A DNA stretch of 64,000 bases from NCBI GenBank assembly GCA_009377755.1, contig WHTM01000003.1:1-64000 (forward strand). The letters are read 5' to 3'. Source of the stretch: Hyphomicrobiales bacterium (GTDB taxonomy: Bacteria > Pseudomonadota > Alphaproteobacteria > Rhizobiales > Xanthobacteraceae). Each line of letters starts with the position of its first letter. The first letter of the stretch is position 1. The position numbers were made by a program, and so were the translations under genes. Shown piece after piece: positions 24,758 through 33,161 of this stretch. Under the pieces are notes generated by a model. It was given only the letters and a program-made list of their open reading frames with translations, had not been told where the DNA came from and ran no database searches.

Positions 24758-25978
24758 ATGAATTTCCAGGGAAAGTCACGCGTCAAGCCGGCGCCAGGCC
24801 CGCTGTTTGCGCTGGCGCTCGCCTCGATCGCGCTGATCGGGCCACTGGCGGTGCATCTGTTCATGCCCGTCATCCCCGCGGTCAAGGCGGCGTTCGCCGT
24901 CTCGGATGCGGTGGCGCAGCTCACCTTCAGCATTGCACTGTTCGCCATGGCCTTCGCGACCTTGGCCTATGGGTCGCTCGCGGATCGCTACGGGCGGCGG
25001 CCGGTCCTGCTGTCGGGCCTCTGCCTGTTCCTGGTCGGCAGCGTCATCTCGGCGATTGCCGACACGGCATGGGCCCTGGTGCTCGGCCGGCTGGTGCAGG
25101 CGATCGGCGCCGGCTGTGGCATGACCCTGGTGCGAACCATCGCCCGCGACGCCTACGGCCCGGATCGCCTCGTCAAGGTGCTCGCTTACCTGACGATGTT
25201 CTATACCATCGGCCCGATGATCTCGCCGGCGATCGGCGGCATCCTGGTCGATACGTTCGGCTGGCGCAGCGTGTTCGGTTTTGCCTTGCTGCTGGGGTCC
25301 GTCATCGCGCTGGCGGCCTATCTCGCCGTCTACGAGACGCGCCCGCGCGCGGAGACCGCGCAAGCCGGTCCGGGTGTTCTCGGCGGCTATGTCGCCTTGT
25401 TTGCCCACCCCCGCTTCACGGCGTTCGTGCTGCAGAGCGGGTTCTGCTCGGCATCGTTCATGACGGCGGCCTCGGCGTCGGCAACGCTGATGCCCGAGTA
25501 TCTGCATCGGCCGCCGACCGAGTTCGGGCTGTACTTCCTGGCGTTCCCGCTGGGCTATTTCGGCGGAAACCTGATCGCGAGCCGCGTCGGCAATCGCGTC
25601 TCCGTCGAGACCATGGTTCTCGCCGGATCGCTCGTGAATCTGGCGGCTGCTGCGGGTCAATGCGGATGGCTTCTGTCGGGCAGCATGATGCCGCTGGCGC
25701 TTTTTCTCCCGGGCTTCTTCATGACGATGGGCCAGGGGATCGCGATGCCGTATGGCCAGGCGGGAGCCATGGCGACGATGCCGCAGCTTGCCGGTACGGC
25801 CGCAGGCGTCGGCGTCTTCATGCAGTTCTTCCTCGGCGCGGCTTTCGCCCAGCTTTACGGTGTTTTCGCCGACGGGACGCCGGGACCGATGATGGTGATC
25901 GTCGCATTGGCCGCCGCCCTCGCCTTGATCACGGGCGTGGTGCCGGCATTGCTGGCGCGGCGGAATCGGTCGCCGTGA
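24758..25978 (+). CDS. MFS transporter, Bcr/CflA-like drug exporter
   Basis: 406 aa with about twelve hydrophobic helices. The Bcr/CflA group is indicated by LAVHLFMPVIPAVKAAF in helix 1 and the loop GSLADRYGRRPVLLSGL, with LGRLVQAIGAGCGMTLVRTIARD in helix 4. Proton-driven efflux of drugs or metabolites is the family role. The start MNFQGKSR at 24758 lacks a clear ribosome-binding site. It is divergent from the ThDP subunit; the 107-bp gap contains a small GCGAAAGC-type hairpin. Confidence 0.88.
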   Translation: MNFQGKSRVKPAPGPLFALALASIALIGPLAVHLFMPVIPAVKAAFAVSDAVAQLTFSIALFAMAFATLAYGSLADRYGRRPVLLSGLCLFLVGSVISAIADTAWALVLGRLVQAIGAGCGMTLVRTIARDAYGPDRLVKVLAYLTMFYTIGPMISPAIGGILVDTFGWRSVFGFALLLGSVIALAAYLAVYETRPRAETAQAGPGVLGGYVALFAHPRFTAFVLQSGFCSASFMTAASASATLMPEYLHRPPTEFGLYFLAFPLGYFGGNLIASRVGNRVSVETMVLAGSLVNLAAAAGQCGWLLSGSMMPLALFLPGFFMTMGQGIAMPYGQAGAMATMPQLAGTAAGVGVFMQFFLGAAFAQLYGVFADGTPGPMMVIVALAAALALITGVVPALLARRNRSP

Positions 25979-26004
25979 GGCGATGAGGCTTCGCAGACTC
26001 ACGG

Positions 26005-26925
26005 TCATTTCAGGTGTGCGCCGAAGAACGCGATCGAATCCTTGACCGCCCGCACTTGCACCGCATCGGGAGCGTAGACGCCATCCCGGTTGCGTTGGAC
26101 ATAGACGAAGCCGTGCACGTCATGCTCGTAGGTTGCCCACCGGGCGTCCTTACCGAGTTCGATCAGCAAATCGTAGCAGACCCGGAAGATGCCCTGCAGC
26201 TCGTCGCTGTTGCGGCCCTGCACGAAGATCGGCGTCGTGATCGGGGCCATGCGCTCCCTCGCAACATCCTCGGAGATCCGGGCGCGGACCTTTTCGGCCT
26301 CGCGCATCAGCATGCTCTCGACGTCGAGCAGGCCGGTGGCGGGATTGACGTGGGCGGTGGCGTCGGGCTTCAGCCGCAGGAATTCGTGCGCCGCCGGCTC
26401 ACTGGCGATCATCGCCTGCACCCCGTGATATTCCGACGCGATCTTGAATGCCATCTCGCCGCCGTGGCTCATGCCCATGTAGCCGATCCTGTCCGCGGCG
26501 ACGCCGGGCAGCGTCCTCACATGGTCGATGATCGAGATGACGTCCTCGTATTCCAGCGGCCCGCGGTTGAGGAGCTGGCGGCCTTGCCGCCGGTCCTCGA
26601 TCAGCGAGCCGATCCTGTCGTAGGCGTAGTCGACCTCGGCGCGATAGCGCAGCCACGCCACCGCGTAGCCGGCGTCGAGGAATTGCTCCTGCGTCCAGCT
26701 GCGGTTCTGCGTGAGGTCGCGCACCATCGCCATGCCGCCGCCGCCATTGCCGGACGCAAACAGCACCAGCGGGAACGGTCCGTTGCCGTGCGGCATCCGC
26801 AGCCCGACCGGCGCATAGACGCCGTCGATCAGCTCCATGTACATCAACTGCACCGGGATGTCGGATCCGCGCACCGGCTCGGCGACGACGACGCGGTCGG
26901 GATCGACGGTCGTGGACGGCGGCAT
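26005..26925 (-). CDS. Dienelactone-hydrolase/peptidase-like alpha/beta hydrolase
   Basis: 306 aa. The nucleophile elbow YMGMSHGGEMA has an intact G-x-S-x-G; FVQGRNSDEL and YEHDVHGFVYV supply the probable acid and histidine. The N-terminal half has FPLVLFASGNGGGG as oxyanion region. It has no signal peptide, so it is cytoplasmic. Likely an ester, lactone or amide hydrolase; substrate unknown. ATG 26925 has AGAGG seven bases upstream. It is divergent from the pyridoxamine-oxidase-like gene. Confidence 0.85.
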   Translation of the reverse strand: MPPSTTVDPDRVVVAEPVRGSDIPVQLMYMELIDGVYAPVGLRMPHGNGPFPLVLFASGNGGGGMAMVRDLTQNRSWTQEQFLDAGYAVAWLRYRAEVDYAYDRIGSLIEDRRQGRQLLNRGPLEYEDVISIIDHVRTLPGVAADRIGYMGMSHGGEMAFKIASEYHGVQAMIASEPAAHEFLRLKPDATAHVNPATGLLDVESMLMREAEKVRARISEDVARERMAPITTPIFVQGRNSDELQGIFRVCYDLLIELGKDARWATYEHDVHGFVYVQRNRDGVYAPDAVQVRAVKDSIAFFGAHLK

Positions 26926-26983
26926 CGGATCGCCTCTCGCCGAGATGGATATCGTTCCCCCTGGCTACGCCAGTGCGGCCGAT

Positions 26984-27012
26984 TTGTCGACGGAGGCGGG
27001 ATGCCGTATGTA
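26984..27012 (+). promoter_or_regulatory. Possible promoter for the 27048 gene
   Basis: TTGTCG (26984-26989) and TATGTA (27007-27012) are separated by 17 bp, with the ribosome-binding site about 25 bases downstream. The -35 box is weak; a plausible candidate only. Confidence 0.3.
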
Positions 27013-27047
27013 TGCTGCGAGAGACGAACAGCATGGGAGGAGCAAGC

Positions 27048-27482
27048 GTGGCCGTCATTCCGAAGGTTCTGCACGAGCACATCAATACCGCCTATCCGGC
27101 GCATGTCTGCCTGATCGGCACCGTGCTGCCGAACGGCTATGCGCAAATGACGCCGCGCGGCAGCACCGCGGTGTTCGACGACGAGCATTTCTCGCTGTGG
27201 GAGCGGGGCAGGGGTTCGACCAACGCCAACCTCGCCGACGGCAGCAAGGTGACGATCTTCTTCCGCAAGCCGCCGCTGCGCGACGCCGGCCTCCTGCCGC
27301 GCGGCGGCATCGCCCGGTTCTACGGCGTCGCCACGCTCTACAAGTCAGGCCCGATCTACGAGGAAATCTGGAACCGCTTGATCGAGCCCGAGAAGAAGAG
27401 CGATGCGGAGAAGAAGGGCTTCGGCGTGCTGATCAAGATCGAGCGGGCCGAGGACCTCGCGGGCAATCCGCTGGCGCTATGA
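27048..27482 (+). CDS. Pyridoxamine 5'-phosphate oxidase-family protein
   Basis: 144 aa split-barrel flavin-binding type protein: VCLIGTVLPNGYAQMTPRGSTAVFDDEHFSLWERGRGSTNANL, then KVTIFFRKPPLR and GIARFYGVATLYKSGP. Members bind FMN or F420 and carry out small redox reactions. The GTG at 27048 has GGAGG seven bases upstream. Its partner is unknown; it is divergent from a hydrolase gene. Confidence 0.82.
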   Translation: MAVIPKVLHEHINTAYPAHVCLIGTVLPNGYAQMTPRGSTAVFDDEHFSLWERGRGSTNANLADGSKVTIFFRKPPLRDAGLLPRGGIARFYGVATLYKSGPIYEEIWNRLIEPEKKSDAEKKGFGVLIKIERAEDLAGNPLAL

Positions 27483-27630
27483 CGCGCGCGTTCCGCCGCC
27501 ACATTTTGTTGGAATTCCAGTCGCCTTGCCGGCGGCTGGACGGTAAAGTCGCGGGTGCGTCCAATTGAGTCCGCGCGGCGGGCGCGCTGGATGCCGCGTG
27601 CCTATCCGAGTCAAATAACGGGGCGTGAAC

Positions 27631-27885
27631 ATGGCCATTGAAACAATCGTCATCTGGCTGCTCGTCGGCGGTATTGCCGGCTGGTTGGCTGGCCTTGTCA
27701 TAAAGGGCGGCGGATACGGTCTCCTCGGCAACATCGTCATCGGCATCATCGGTGCGGTCGTCGCCGGGTGGCTGCTGCCACAGCTTGGGATTCTGATCGG
27801 CGGCGGCATTGTCGGCGCCATCATCAACGCCTTCATCGGCGCGGTGATCGTGCTGTTCGTGATCGGCCTGGTGAAGCGCGCCTAG
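27631..27885 (+). CDS. GlsB/YeaQ/YmgE-family small membrane protein
   Basis: 84 aa, almost wholly hydrophobic with three glycine-rich membrane segments: IVIWLLVGGIAGWLAGLVIKGGGYGLLGNIVIGIIGAVVAGWLLP. This is the transglycosylase-associated/YmgE family, often stress-induced; molecular role unknown. ATG 27631 has GGGG seven bases upstream; a GTG two codons earlier is possible. It is followed by a long palindrome. Confidence 0.9.
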   Translation: MAIETIVIWLLVGGIAGWLAGLVIKGGGYGLLGNIVIGIIGAVVAGWLLPQLGILIGGGIVGAIINAFIGAVIVLFVIGLVKRA

Positions 27886-27913
27886 CTGCGGCGGTGGCTT
27901 TGGGCTGGCGAAT

Positions 27914-27963
27914 TTGCGCCGGCGGCATGCATCGTGCGAGGCGCGAGCATGCGGCTGGCGCAA
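27914..27963. repeat. Fifty-base palindrome downstream of the YmgE-like gene
   Basis: TTGCGCC-GGC-GGCATGC faces GCATGC-GGC-TGGCGCAA with an 18-base loop. No T-run follows, so it may act as a Rho-dependent or transcript-stabilising hairpin, or be part of a repeat family not otherwise seen here. Confidence 0.55.
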
Positions 27964-28077
27964 AGCGATTGACTCATGCATCTTTAGGCTTGCGGTGGGC
28001 ACGTCGCACGATTAAGTGCGGATTCGCCGGGTATTCACCCAAACTCCCCATCCCGCATCGAGGCGACAACGTCGCGC

Positions 28078-29004
28078 ATGCAGTCGATCATTTCCGTCGC
28101 CAATCTCTCCAAGACCTATGCCTCCGGCTTCCAGGCGCTCAAGCGCATCGATCTGGAGATTCGGCGTGGTGAGATTTTCGCCCTTCTGGGCCCGAACGGC
28201 GCCGGCAAGACGACGCTGATCGGCATCATTTGCGGGATCGTGACCCCGTCCGAAGGACGCGTATTGGTCGACGGTCACGACATCGTCACCGACTATCGTG
28301 CCGCGCGCTCCATGATTGGACTGGTGCCGCAGGAGCTCACGACGGATGCCTTCGAGACCGTCTGGGCGACCGTCACCTTCAGCCGTGGCCTGTTCGGCAA
28401 GCCGGCTGATCCCACGCACATCACCAAGATTCTCAAGGAGCTGTCCCTGTGGGACAAGAAGGACTCAAAGATCATGACGCTGTCCGGCGGCATGAAGCGC
28501 CGCGTGCTTATCGCCAAGGCGCTGTCGCACCAGCCGCAGATTCTTTTTCTTGACGAGCCAACAGCCGGGGTCGACGTCGAACTGCGCAAGGATATGTGGC
28601 AGGTCGTGCGGTCGCTGCGCGACTCAGGCGTGACTATCATCCTGACTACCCACTACATCGCGGAAGCCGAGGACATGGCTGACCGGATCGGCGTGATCAA
28701 CAACGGCGATATCATCCTGGTCGAGGACAAGGTCGAGCTGATGCGCAAGCTCGGCACCAAGCAGTTGACGATCGAGCTGCAGAAGCAGCTCGACGCCGTG
28801 CCGGATGCGCTGGCGGCACACCGCCTGACACTGTCGGCCGACGGCGGCAATCTGGTCTACACCTATGACACGCAGAGCGAGCGCACCGGCATCACGGCGC
28901 TGCTCGCGGAACTCAATCACGCGGGAATCCGGTTCCGCGACCTTCATACCACGCAGAGTTCGCTGGAGGACATCTTCGTCGACCTGGTGAGACAAGACAG
29001 ATGA
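28078..29004 (+). CDS. ABC-2-type exporter ATP-binding protein
   Basis: 308 aa. Walker [19 protein letters not shown], signature [15 protein letters not shown] and Walker [13 protein letters not shown] are all intact; a C-terminal extension of about 80 aa ([19 protein letters not shown]...) is usual in the DrrA/NodI-like group. It powers the permease encoded by the next gene, overlapping it by four bases (ATGA). Drug, polysaccharide or lipid export is the family range; the substrate is unknown. Confidence 0.93.
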   Translation: MQSIISVANLSKTYASGFQALKRIDLEIRRGEIFALLGPNGAGKTTLIGIICGIVTPSEGRVLVDGHDIVTDYRAARSMIGLVPQELTTDAFETVWATVTFSRGLFGKPADPTHITKILKELSLWDKKDSKIMTLSGGMKRRVLIAKALSHQPQILFLDEPTAGVDVELRKDMWQVVRSLRDSGVTIILTTHYIAEAEDMADRIGVINNGDIILVEDKVELMRKLGTKQLTIELQKQLDAVPDALAAHRLTLSADGGNLVYTYDTQSERTGITALLAELNHAGIRFRDLHTTQSSLEDIFVDLVRQDR

Positions 29005-29768
29005 CCCTGAATCTCCGGGCGATACGTGCCATCTATCTGTTCGAAATGGCGCGGACGTGGCGCACGCCGCTGCAAAGCATCCTGTCTCCGGTGATCTCGA
29101 CGTCGCTGTATTTCGTGGTGTTCGGCTCCGCGATCGGTTCGCGCATCACCGAGATCGATGGGGTCAGCTACGGCGCCTTCATCGTGCCGGGGCTGATCAT
29201 GCTGTTGCTGCTGACGCAGAGCGTCTCCAATGCGTCGTTCGGCATCTACTTCCCGAAATTCCTCGGCACGATCTACGAACTGCTGTCGGCGCCGATCTCG
29301 TTCATCGAGATCGTGCTCGGCTATGTCGGCGCCGCCGCGACCAAGTCGATCATCCTGGGACTGTTGATCCTGGCCACCGCATGGCTGTTCGTGCCGCTGC
29401 GGATCGAGCATCCGGTCTGGATGCTGGCGTTCCTCGTGCTCACGGCGGTGACGTTCAGCCTGTTCGGCTTCATCATCGGCATCTGGGCGGATGGCATCGA
29501 AAAGCTGCAGACCGTGCCGCTGCTGATCATCACGCCGCTGACCTTCCTCGGCGGCACGTTCTATTCCATCGGCGTGCTGCCGCCGATCTGGCAGACGCTC
29601 ACGCTGTTCAACCCGGTGGTCTACCTGGTCAGCGGCTTTCGCTGGAGCTTCTACGGCATTGCCGACGTGGATGTCGGCATCAGCCTGGCGGTGACGCTCC
29701 TGTTCCTCGCCCTGTGCCTGGTGGCGGTGTGGTGGATCTTCAAGACCGGGTATCGGCTGAAGAATTAG
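29001..29768 (+). CDS. ABC-2-type exporter permease
   Basis: 255 aa, six predicted membrane segments, with the ABC-2 features [30 protein letters not shown] and [34 protein letters not shown]. This NodJ/DrrB-like permease forms the membrane pore for the overlapping ATPase gene. The pair is self-contained, since no receptor is needed for export. It ends at a short inverted repeat facing the ThDP alpha-like gene. Confidence 0.93.
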   Translation: MTLNLRAIRAIYLFEMARTWRTPLQSILSPVISTSLYFVVFGSAIGSRITEIDGVSYGAFIVPGLIMLLLLTQSVSNASFGIYFPKFLGTIYELLSAPISFIEIVLGYVGAAATKSIILGLLILATAWLFVPLRIEHPVWMLAFLVLTAVTFSLFGFIIGIWADGIEKLQTVPLLIITPLTFLGGTFYSIGVLPPIWQTLTLFNPVVYLVSGFRWSFYGIADVDVGISLAVTLLFLALCLVAVWWIFKTGYRLKN

Positions 29769-29781
29769 GCCGTTGCCTCTT

Positions 29782-29807
29782 CTCCCTATCCCGATGGGGA
29801 GAGGGAG
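29782..29807. terminator. Inverted repeat between convergent genes
   Basis: CTCCCTATCCC and GGGGAGAGGGAG form a stem with a three-base loop 13 bp after the permease stop and 29 bp from the stop of the convergent ThDP subunit gene. Probably a bidirectional terminator; the T-tract is absent. Confidence 0.45.
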
Positions 29808-29836
29808 CGCACCGCGGCAAGCGGCGAGCGCGTCAC

Positions 29837-30364
29837 TCATCCCTTCAATTTAGCCTCGGCCACCGGGTTTCCCCCCGTCAGCAGCGGCGACAGGATCAGC
29901 GCCACCGGCGCCTGGGTCGACACCGCCTGCTTGATCGACTTGTCGACCATGAAGCGCAGCGTCTTCTCGTCGGTCAGGGTGTGATGCGTCACCGCGACCG
30001 AGTCGAGCACCGGCCGCATGGTGCGCGCCACCAGCGCCTGGCCGCTGTTGAACTCGCCGAGCGTGCCGCGCTCGGAGATGATCATGATCGCCGGAATCTG
30101 GAACGGCACGATCAACGACGCGAGCGTGTTCGGCGCGACCGCGAAGCCGCTCGTCTGCATCATCACGCAGCCCTTGATGCCGCCCATCCAGGCGCCGGCG
30201 GCGATGCCGAGAGCCTCGTCCTCGCGCGTGGCGCCGACCGCCATGAAATAATTGTCGGCGGTCACACCCCGGAGCAGCGGCGTGAGCACGTTGTCGGGCA
30301 CGTAGGTGACCAGCCGGACGTCGTTGTCCTTCAGGGTCTGCAGGATCGTCTCGGACCAGGTCAT
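29837..30364 (-). CDS. PYR-domain subunit of a split ThDP 2-ketoacid decarboxylase
   Basis: 175 aa comprising only the PYR half of a ThDP enzyme: VRLVTYVPDNVLTPLLRG, then ATREDEALGIAAGAWMGG carrying the cofactor-activating glutamate, and MMQTSGFAVAPNTLASLIVPFQIPAIMIISERG. It resembles the sulfopyruvate/phosphonopyruvate decarboxylase alpha part. ThDP needs a PP-domain partner; the only unpaired one in the window is 24021-24650. Sulfopyruvate decarboxylase genes are normally adjacent, so the separation is unusual. Confidence 0.82.
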   Translation of the reverse strand: MTWSETILQTLKDNDVRLVTYVPDNVLTPLLRGVTADNYFMAVGATREDEALGIAAGAWMGGIKGCVMMQTSGFAVAPNTLASLIVPFQIPAIMIISERGTLGEFNSGQALVARTMRPVLDSVAVTHHTLTDEKTLRFMVDKSIKQAVSTQAPVALILSPLLTGGNPVAEAKLKG

Positions 30365-30499
30365 CCGCGTCGGCGCTCCGTTGTGGTCAAAGATCGGGCC
30401 ACGTGCCAAGATGCTGCACCAATAGCGCATGATCCGGGAAAGTGGAACGATCAAGCTCGGGCGTGCGGCGGAAGATCGTGGCCGGGAGGGAGCGACAAG

Positions 30500-31480
30500 A
30501 TGCCGAGGTGGAACACCTGCGTTGCCGCGGCCGTTGCGGCATGCGCCGTGGCCGGGCTCATGGATTCGGCGCAAGCGCAAGACTATCCGAACCGGCCGAT
30601 CACGCTGGTCGTTCCGTACGCCGCCGGCGGCGGCAACGACGTCATGGCGCGCATGGTCGGCGAGCGGATGAGCAAGACGCTCGGTCAGCAGGTGGTGATC
30701 GAGAATCGTGGCGGTGCGGGTGGGACCATCGCGACCCGCCACGTCGCCAAGGCCGCGCCCGACGGCTATACCCTCGTGCTCGGTGGCACCGGAACGCTGG
30801 CGATCAATCCGACGCTCTATCCCAACGTTGGCTACGATCCGCGCAAGGATTTCGCCCCGGTCGGTCTGATCGGCACCAGCGCCCTGGTGGTGCTGGTGCA
30901 CCCGGTGCTGCCGGTGCGTTCGGTTGGCGAGCTGATCGCGCTCGCCCAGCGGGAGCCCGGCAAGCTTAGCTTCGCCTCCGCCGGAGTCGGCAGTGGTACG
31001 CATCTCGGTGCCGAACTGTTCGCCTCCATGGCGGGCATCAAGCTTACCCACGTTCCCTACCGCGGCACCGCGCCGGCGATCGCTGATCTGCTCGGCGGGC
31101 ACGTGTCGATCTATTTCTCATCGCTGCCGCCGGCGCTCGGGCTTGCCAAGGAGGGCAAGGTGCGGGCGCTCGCGGTGACCGGCGCCAAGCGCTCGGACGT
31201 GCTGCCCGAGTTGCCGACGGTCGCGGAGACCGGGCTGCCCGGCTACGAGGCGGTGCTGCATTACGGGATCGTCGCACCGGCTGGAACGCCGCAGCCGGTG
31301 ATCGCCAAGCTCAACGCGGCGCTGCGCGAGGCGGTGATGGCGCCGGAGACCAAGGCGCGCATGGCGACCGACGGCACCGAGCCGCTGGCGAGCACGCCGC
31401 AGGAATACGCGACCGACATCGACCTTGAGGAGAAGAAATGGTCGGCGGTTGTGGGTAAGGCGGGGGTGAAGGCGAAGTAG
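30500..31480 (+). CDS. Bug-family (TctC-like) periplasmic receptor, orphan
   Basis: 326 aa. Signal peptide MPRWNTCVAAAVAACAVAGL...SAQAQ, then DYPNRPITLVVPYAAGGGND, TRHVAKAAPDGYTLVLGG, VPYRGTAPAIADLLGGHV. GGAG lies seven bases before ATG 30500. No TctA/TctB gene adjoins it. It is divergent from the ThDP PYR-domain subunit, which suggests that the receptor's ligand may be a 2-keto acid or its precursor. Third Bug in the window. Confidence 0.93.
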   Translation: MPRWNTCVAAAVAACAVAGLMDSAQAQDYPNRPITLVVPYAAGGGNDVMARMVGERMSKTLGQQVVIENRGGAGGTIATRHVAKAAPDGYTLVLGGTGTLAINPTLYPNVGYDPRKDFAPVGLIGTSALVVLVHPVLPVRSVGELIALAQREPGKLSFASAGVGSGTHLGAELFASMAGIKLTHVPYRGTAPAIADLLGGHVSIYFSSLPPALGLAKEGKVRALAVTGAKRSDVLPELPTVAETGLPGYEAVLHYGIVAPAGTPQPVIAKLNAALREAVMAPETKARMATDGTEPLASTPQEYATDIDLEEKKWSAVVGKAGVKAK

Positions 31481-31528
31481 GTATCCTCGGCGTCGAGGTT
31501 GCCGTCCGGGATGACAGCCTCGACAACC

Positions 31529-32299
31529 TCACCTATCCGCCTTCCAGGGGATCACCTTGCGCTCGATCTCCTGCATCAGCACGGAGGTGATTAGGCCGAG
31601 GATGCCGACGGCGACGATCCCGACGAACATGATGTCGACCTGCAACAGCTCCCACGAGTTCCAGATCAGGTAGCCGATGCCGTTCTTGGAGGCGACGAAC
31701 TCGGCCGCCACCAGCACGATGAACGACACCGCGAGCGCGATCCGAAGGCCCGCAAAGATCATCGGCAGCGCGCCGAAGAACACCACGCGGGTGAACATGA
31801 CGCTCTGGCTGGCGCCGTAGTTTTTTGCCACGTCCCAGTAGATCTTCTCGATGTTGGCGGCCCCGACGTAGGTGTTGATGATCACGGGAAAGAATACCGC
31901 GATGGCGACCAACGCCACCTTCGAGGCGTCGCCGAAGCCGAACGCGAGCAGCAACAGCGGCATCAGCGCGATCTTCGGGATCGGGAACAGGGCCGCGATC
32001 AGCGGATCGAAGAAGATGCGCACCGGCTTGAACATCGCCATCAGCAGGCCCATCACGATTGCTGGAACGGTGCCGACGAAGAATCCGGCGAACACGCGGT
32101 AGAGCGTCACCCCGACGTGCTCGGCCAGTTCGCCGCTGACGACCAGCGCCCAGAACCGCACGGCGATATCGGTCGGGGCCGGAATGAAGCGGCGGTCGCC
32201 GAAGCCGAGCATCAGCAGGATCTGCCAGATCAGCAGCAGGCCGATCGGCGAGATCAGATACAGAAGCCGCTCGCGGGTCTTGGCGGAAAGACCGCTCAT
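31529..32299 (-). CDS. NitT/TauT-type ABC importer permease
   Basis: 256 aa with about six membrane segments and the EAA-type loop DVAKNYGASQSVMFTRVVFFGALPMIFAGLRIALAVSFIVLVAAEFVASKNGIGYLI, typical of SsuC/TauC-like permeases. It overlaps the ATPase gene by four bases and follows it. With the ATPase (32296-33129) and receptor (33162-34228) it makes a complete importer for sulfonate-, nitrate- or aromatic-acid-like compounds; the neighbouring UbiD gene favours an aromatic or unsaturated acid. Confidence 0.92.
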   Translation of the reverse strand: MSGLSAKTRERLLYLISPIGLLLIWQILLMLGFGDRRFIPAPTDIAVRFWALVVSGELAEHVGVTLYRVFAGFFVGTVPAIVMGLLMAMFKPVRIFFDPLIAALFPIPKIALMPLLLLAFGFGDASKVALVAIAVFFPVIINTYVGAANIEKIYWDVAKNYGASQSVMFTRVVFFGALPMIFAGLRIALAVSFIVLVAAEFVASKNGIGYLIWNSWELLQVDIMFVGIVAVGILGLITSVLMQEIERKVIPWKADR

Positions 32300-33129
32300 G
32301 TTTCCATCTCCGCGCGGGCGCGCTGCACCTCGTCCTCGAGCACCCGCCAGATGTCGAGTTTGAGCTTGCCGAACTCCGCCGACGCCGACAGCGTGATGAG
32401 GTCGCGCGGGTGCGGGAACGGCACGTCGATGATCTGCTTGATGCGGCCGGGCTGCGCCGTCATCACCACGGTGCGGTCGCCAAGCAGCAGCGCCTCCTCG
32501 ATCGAATGGGTGACATAGACCACGGTCTTGCCGGTCCGCTCCCAGATGCGCACCAGCTCGGCCTGCAGGATCACCCGGTTCTGCGCGTCGAGCGAGGCAA
32601 ACGGCTCATCCATCAGCAGCATGCCGGGATCGGTGACGAAGGCGCGCGCGATGGCGCTGCGCTGGCGCATGCCGCCGGAGAGCTGGTGCGGGTAATGCCT
32701 GCGGAACTTGGTGAGGCCGACCAGCTTCAACGCTGTTTCGACCCGGTCCGCGGCCTCGAATTCCGGCACCCCGCGGGTCATCAGGCCGAAGCGGACATTG
32801 GCCTCGACGCTCATCCAGGGAAACAGCCCGCTCTCCTGGAACACCATGGCGTTCTCGACCGCCCATCCGGCGGCCTCGACCGAGAACGAGCCGCCGGTCT
32901 GGTGGTCGAGTCCGGCGAGAATCCGCAGCAGGGTCGACTTGCCGCAGCCGCTGGGTCCGACGATGCAGACGAATTCACCGGCCGCGATGCGCAGGTCGAT
33001 GTCGTCGAGCGCCACGATCGGAACCGGCCCGGTGCCGTAGACCTTGCGCAGGGCGACGATATCGACCGCTGCCCCGCGCCGCTGTGCGGCGGGCGTGGAG
33101 GCGCGGCTCTCGGCTTCAACAACAGCCAC
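32296..33129 (-). CDS. NitT/TauT-type ABC importer ATPase
   Basis: 277 aa. Walker A IVGPSGCGKSTLLRILAG, signature LSGGMRQRSAIARAF and Walker B MLLMDEPFASLD, with VYVTHSIEEALLLGDR as the switch region. It energises the permease at 31529-32299. A GTG at 33129 is the best start available. The frame-shifted receptor gene upstream now reads into this start; with the 29-bp duplication removed, the receptor would stop 33 bp before it. Confidence 0.93.
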   Translation of the reverse strand: MAVVEAESRASTPAAQRRGAAVDIVALRKVYGTGPVPIVALDDIDLRIAAGEFVCIVGPSGCGKSTLLRILAGLDHQTGGSFSVEAAGWAVENAMVFQESGLFPWMSVEANVRFGLMTRGVPEFEAADRVETALKLVGLTKFRRHYPHQLSGGMRQRSAIARAFVTDPGMLLMDEPFASLDAQNRVILQAELVRIWERTGKTVVYVTHSIEEALLLGDRTVVMTAQPGRIKQIIDVPFPHPRDLITLSASAEFGKLKLDIWRVLEDEVQRARAEMET

Positions 33130-33161
33130 GGAATGATCCGTCCTGGTTCGCCGGCCTGGCT

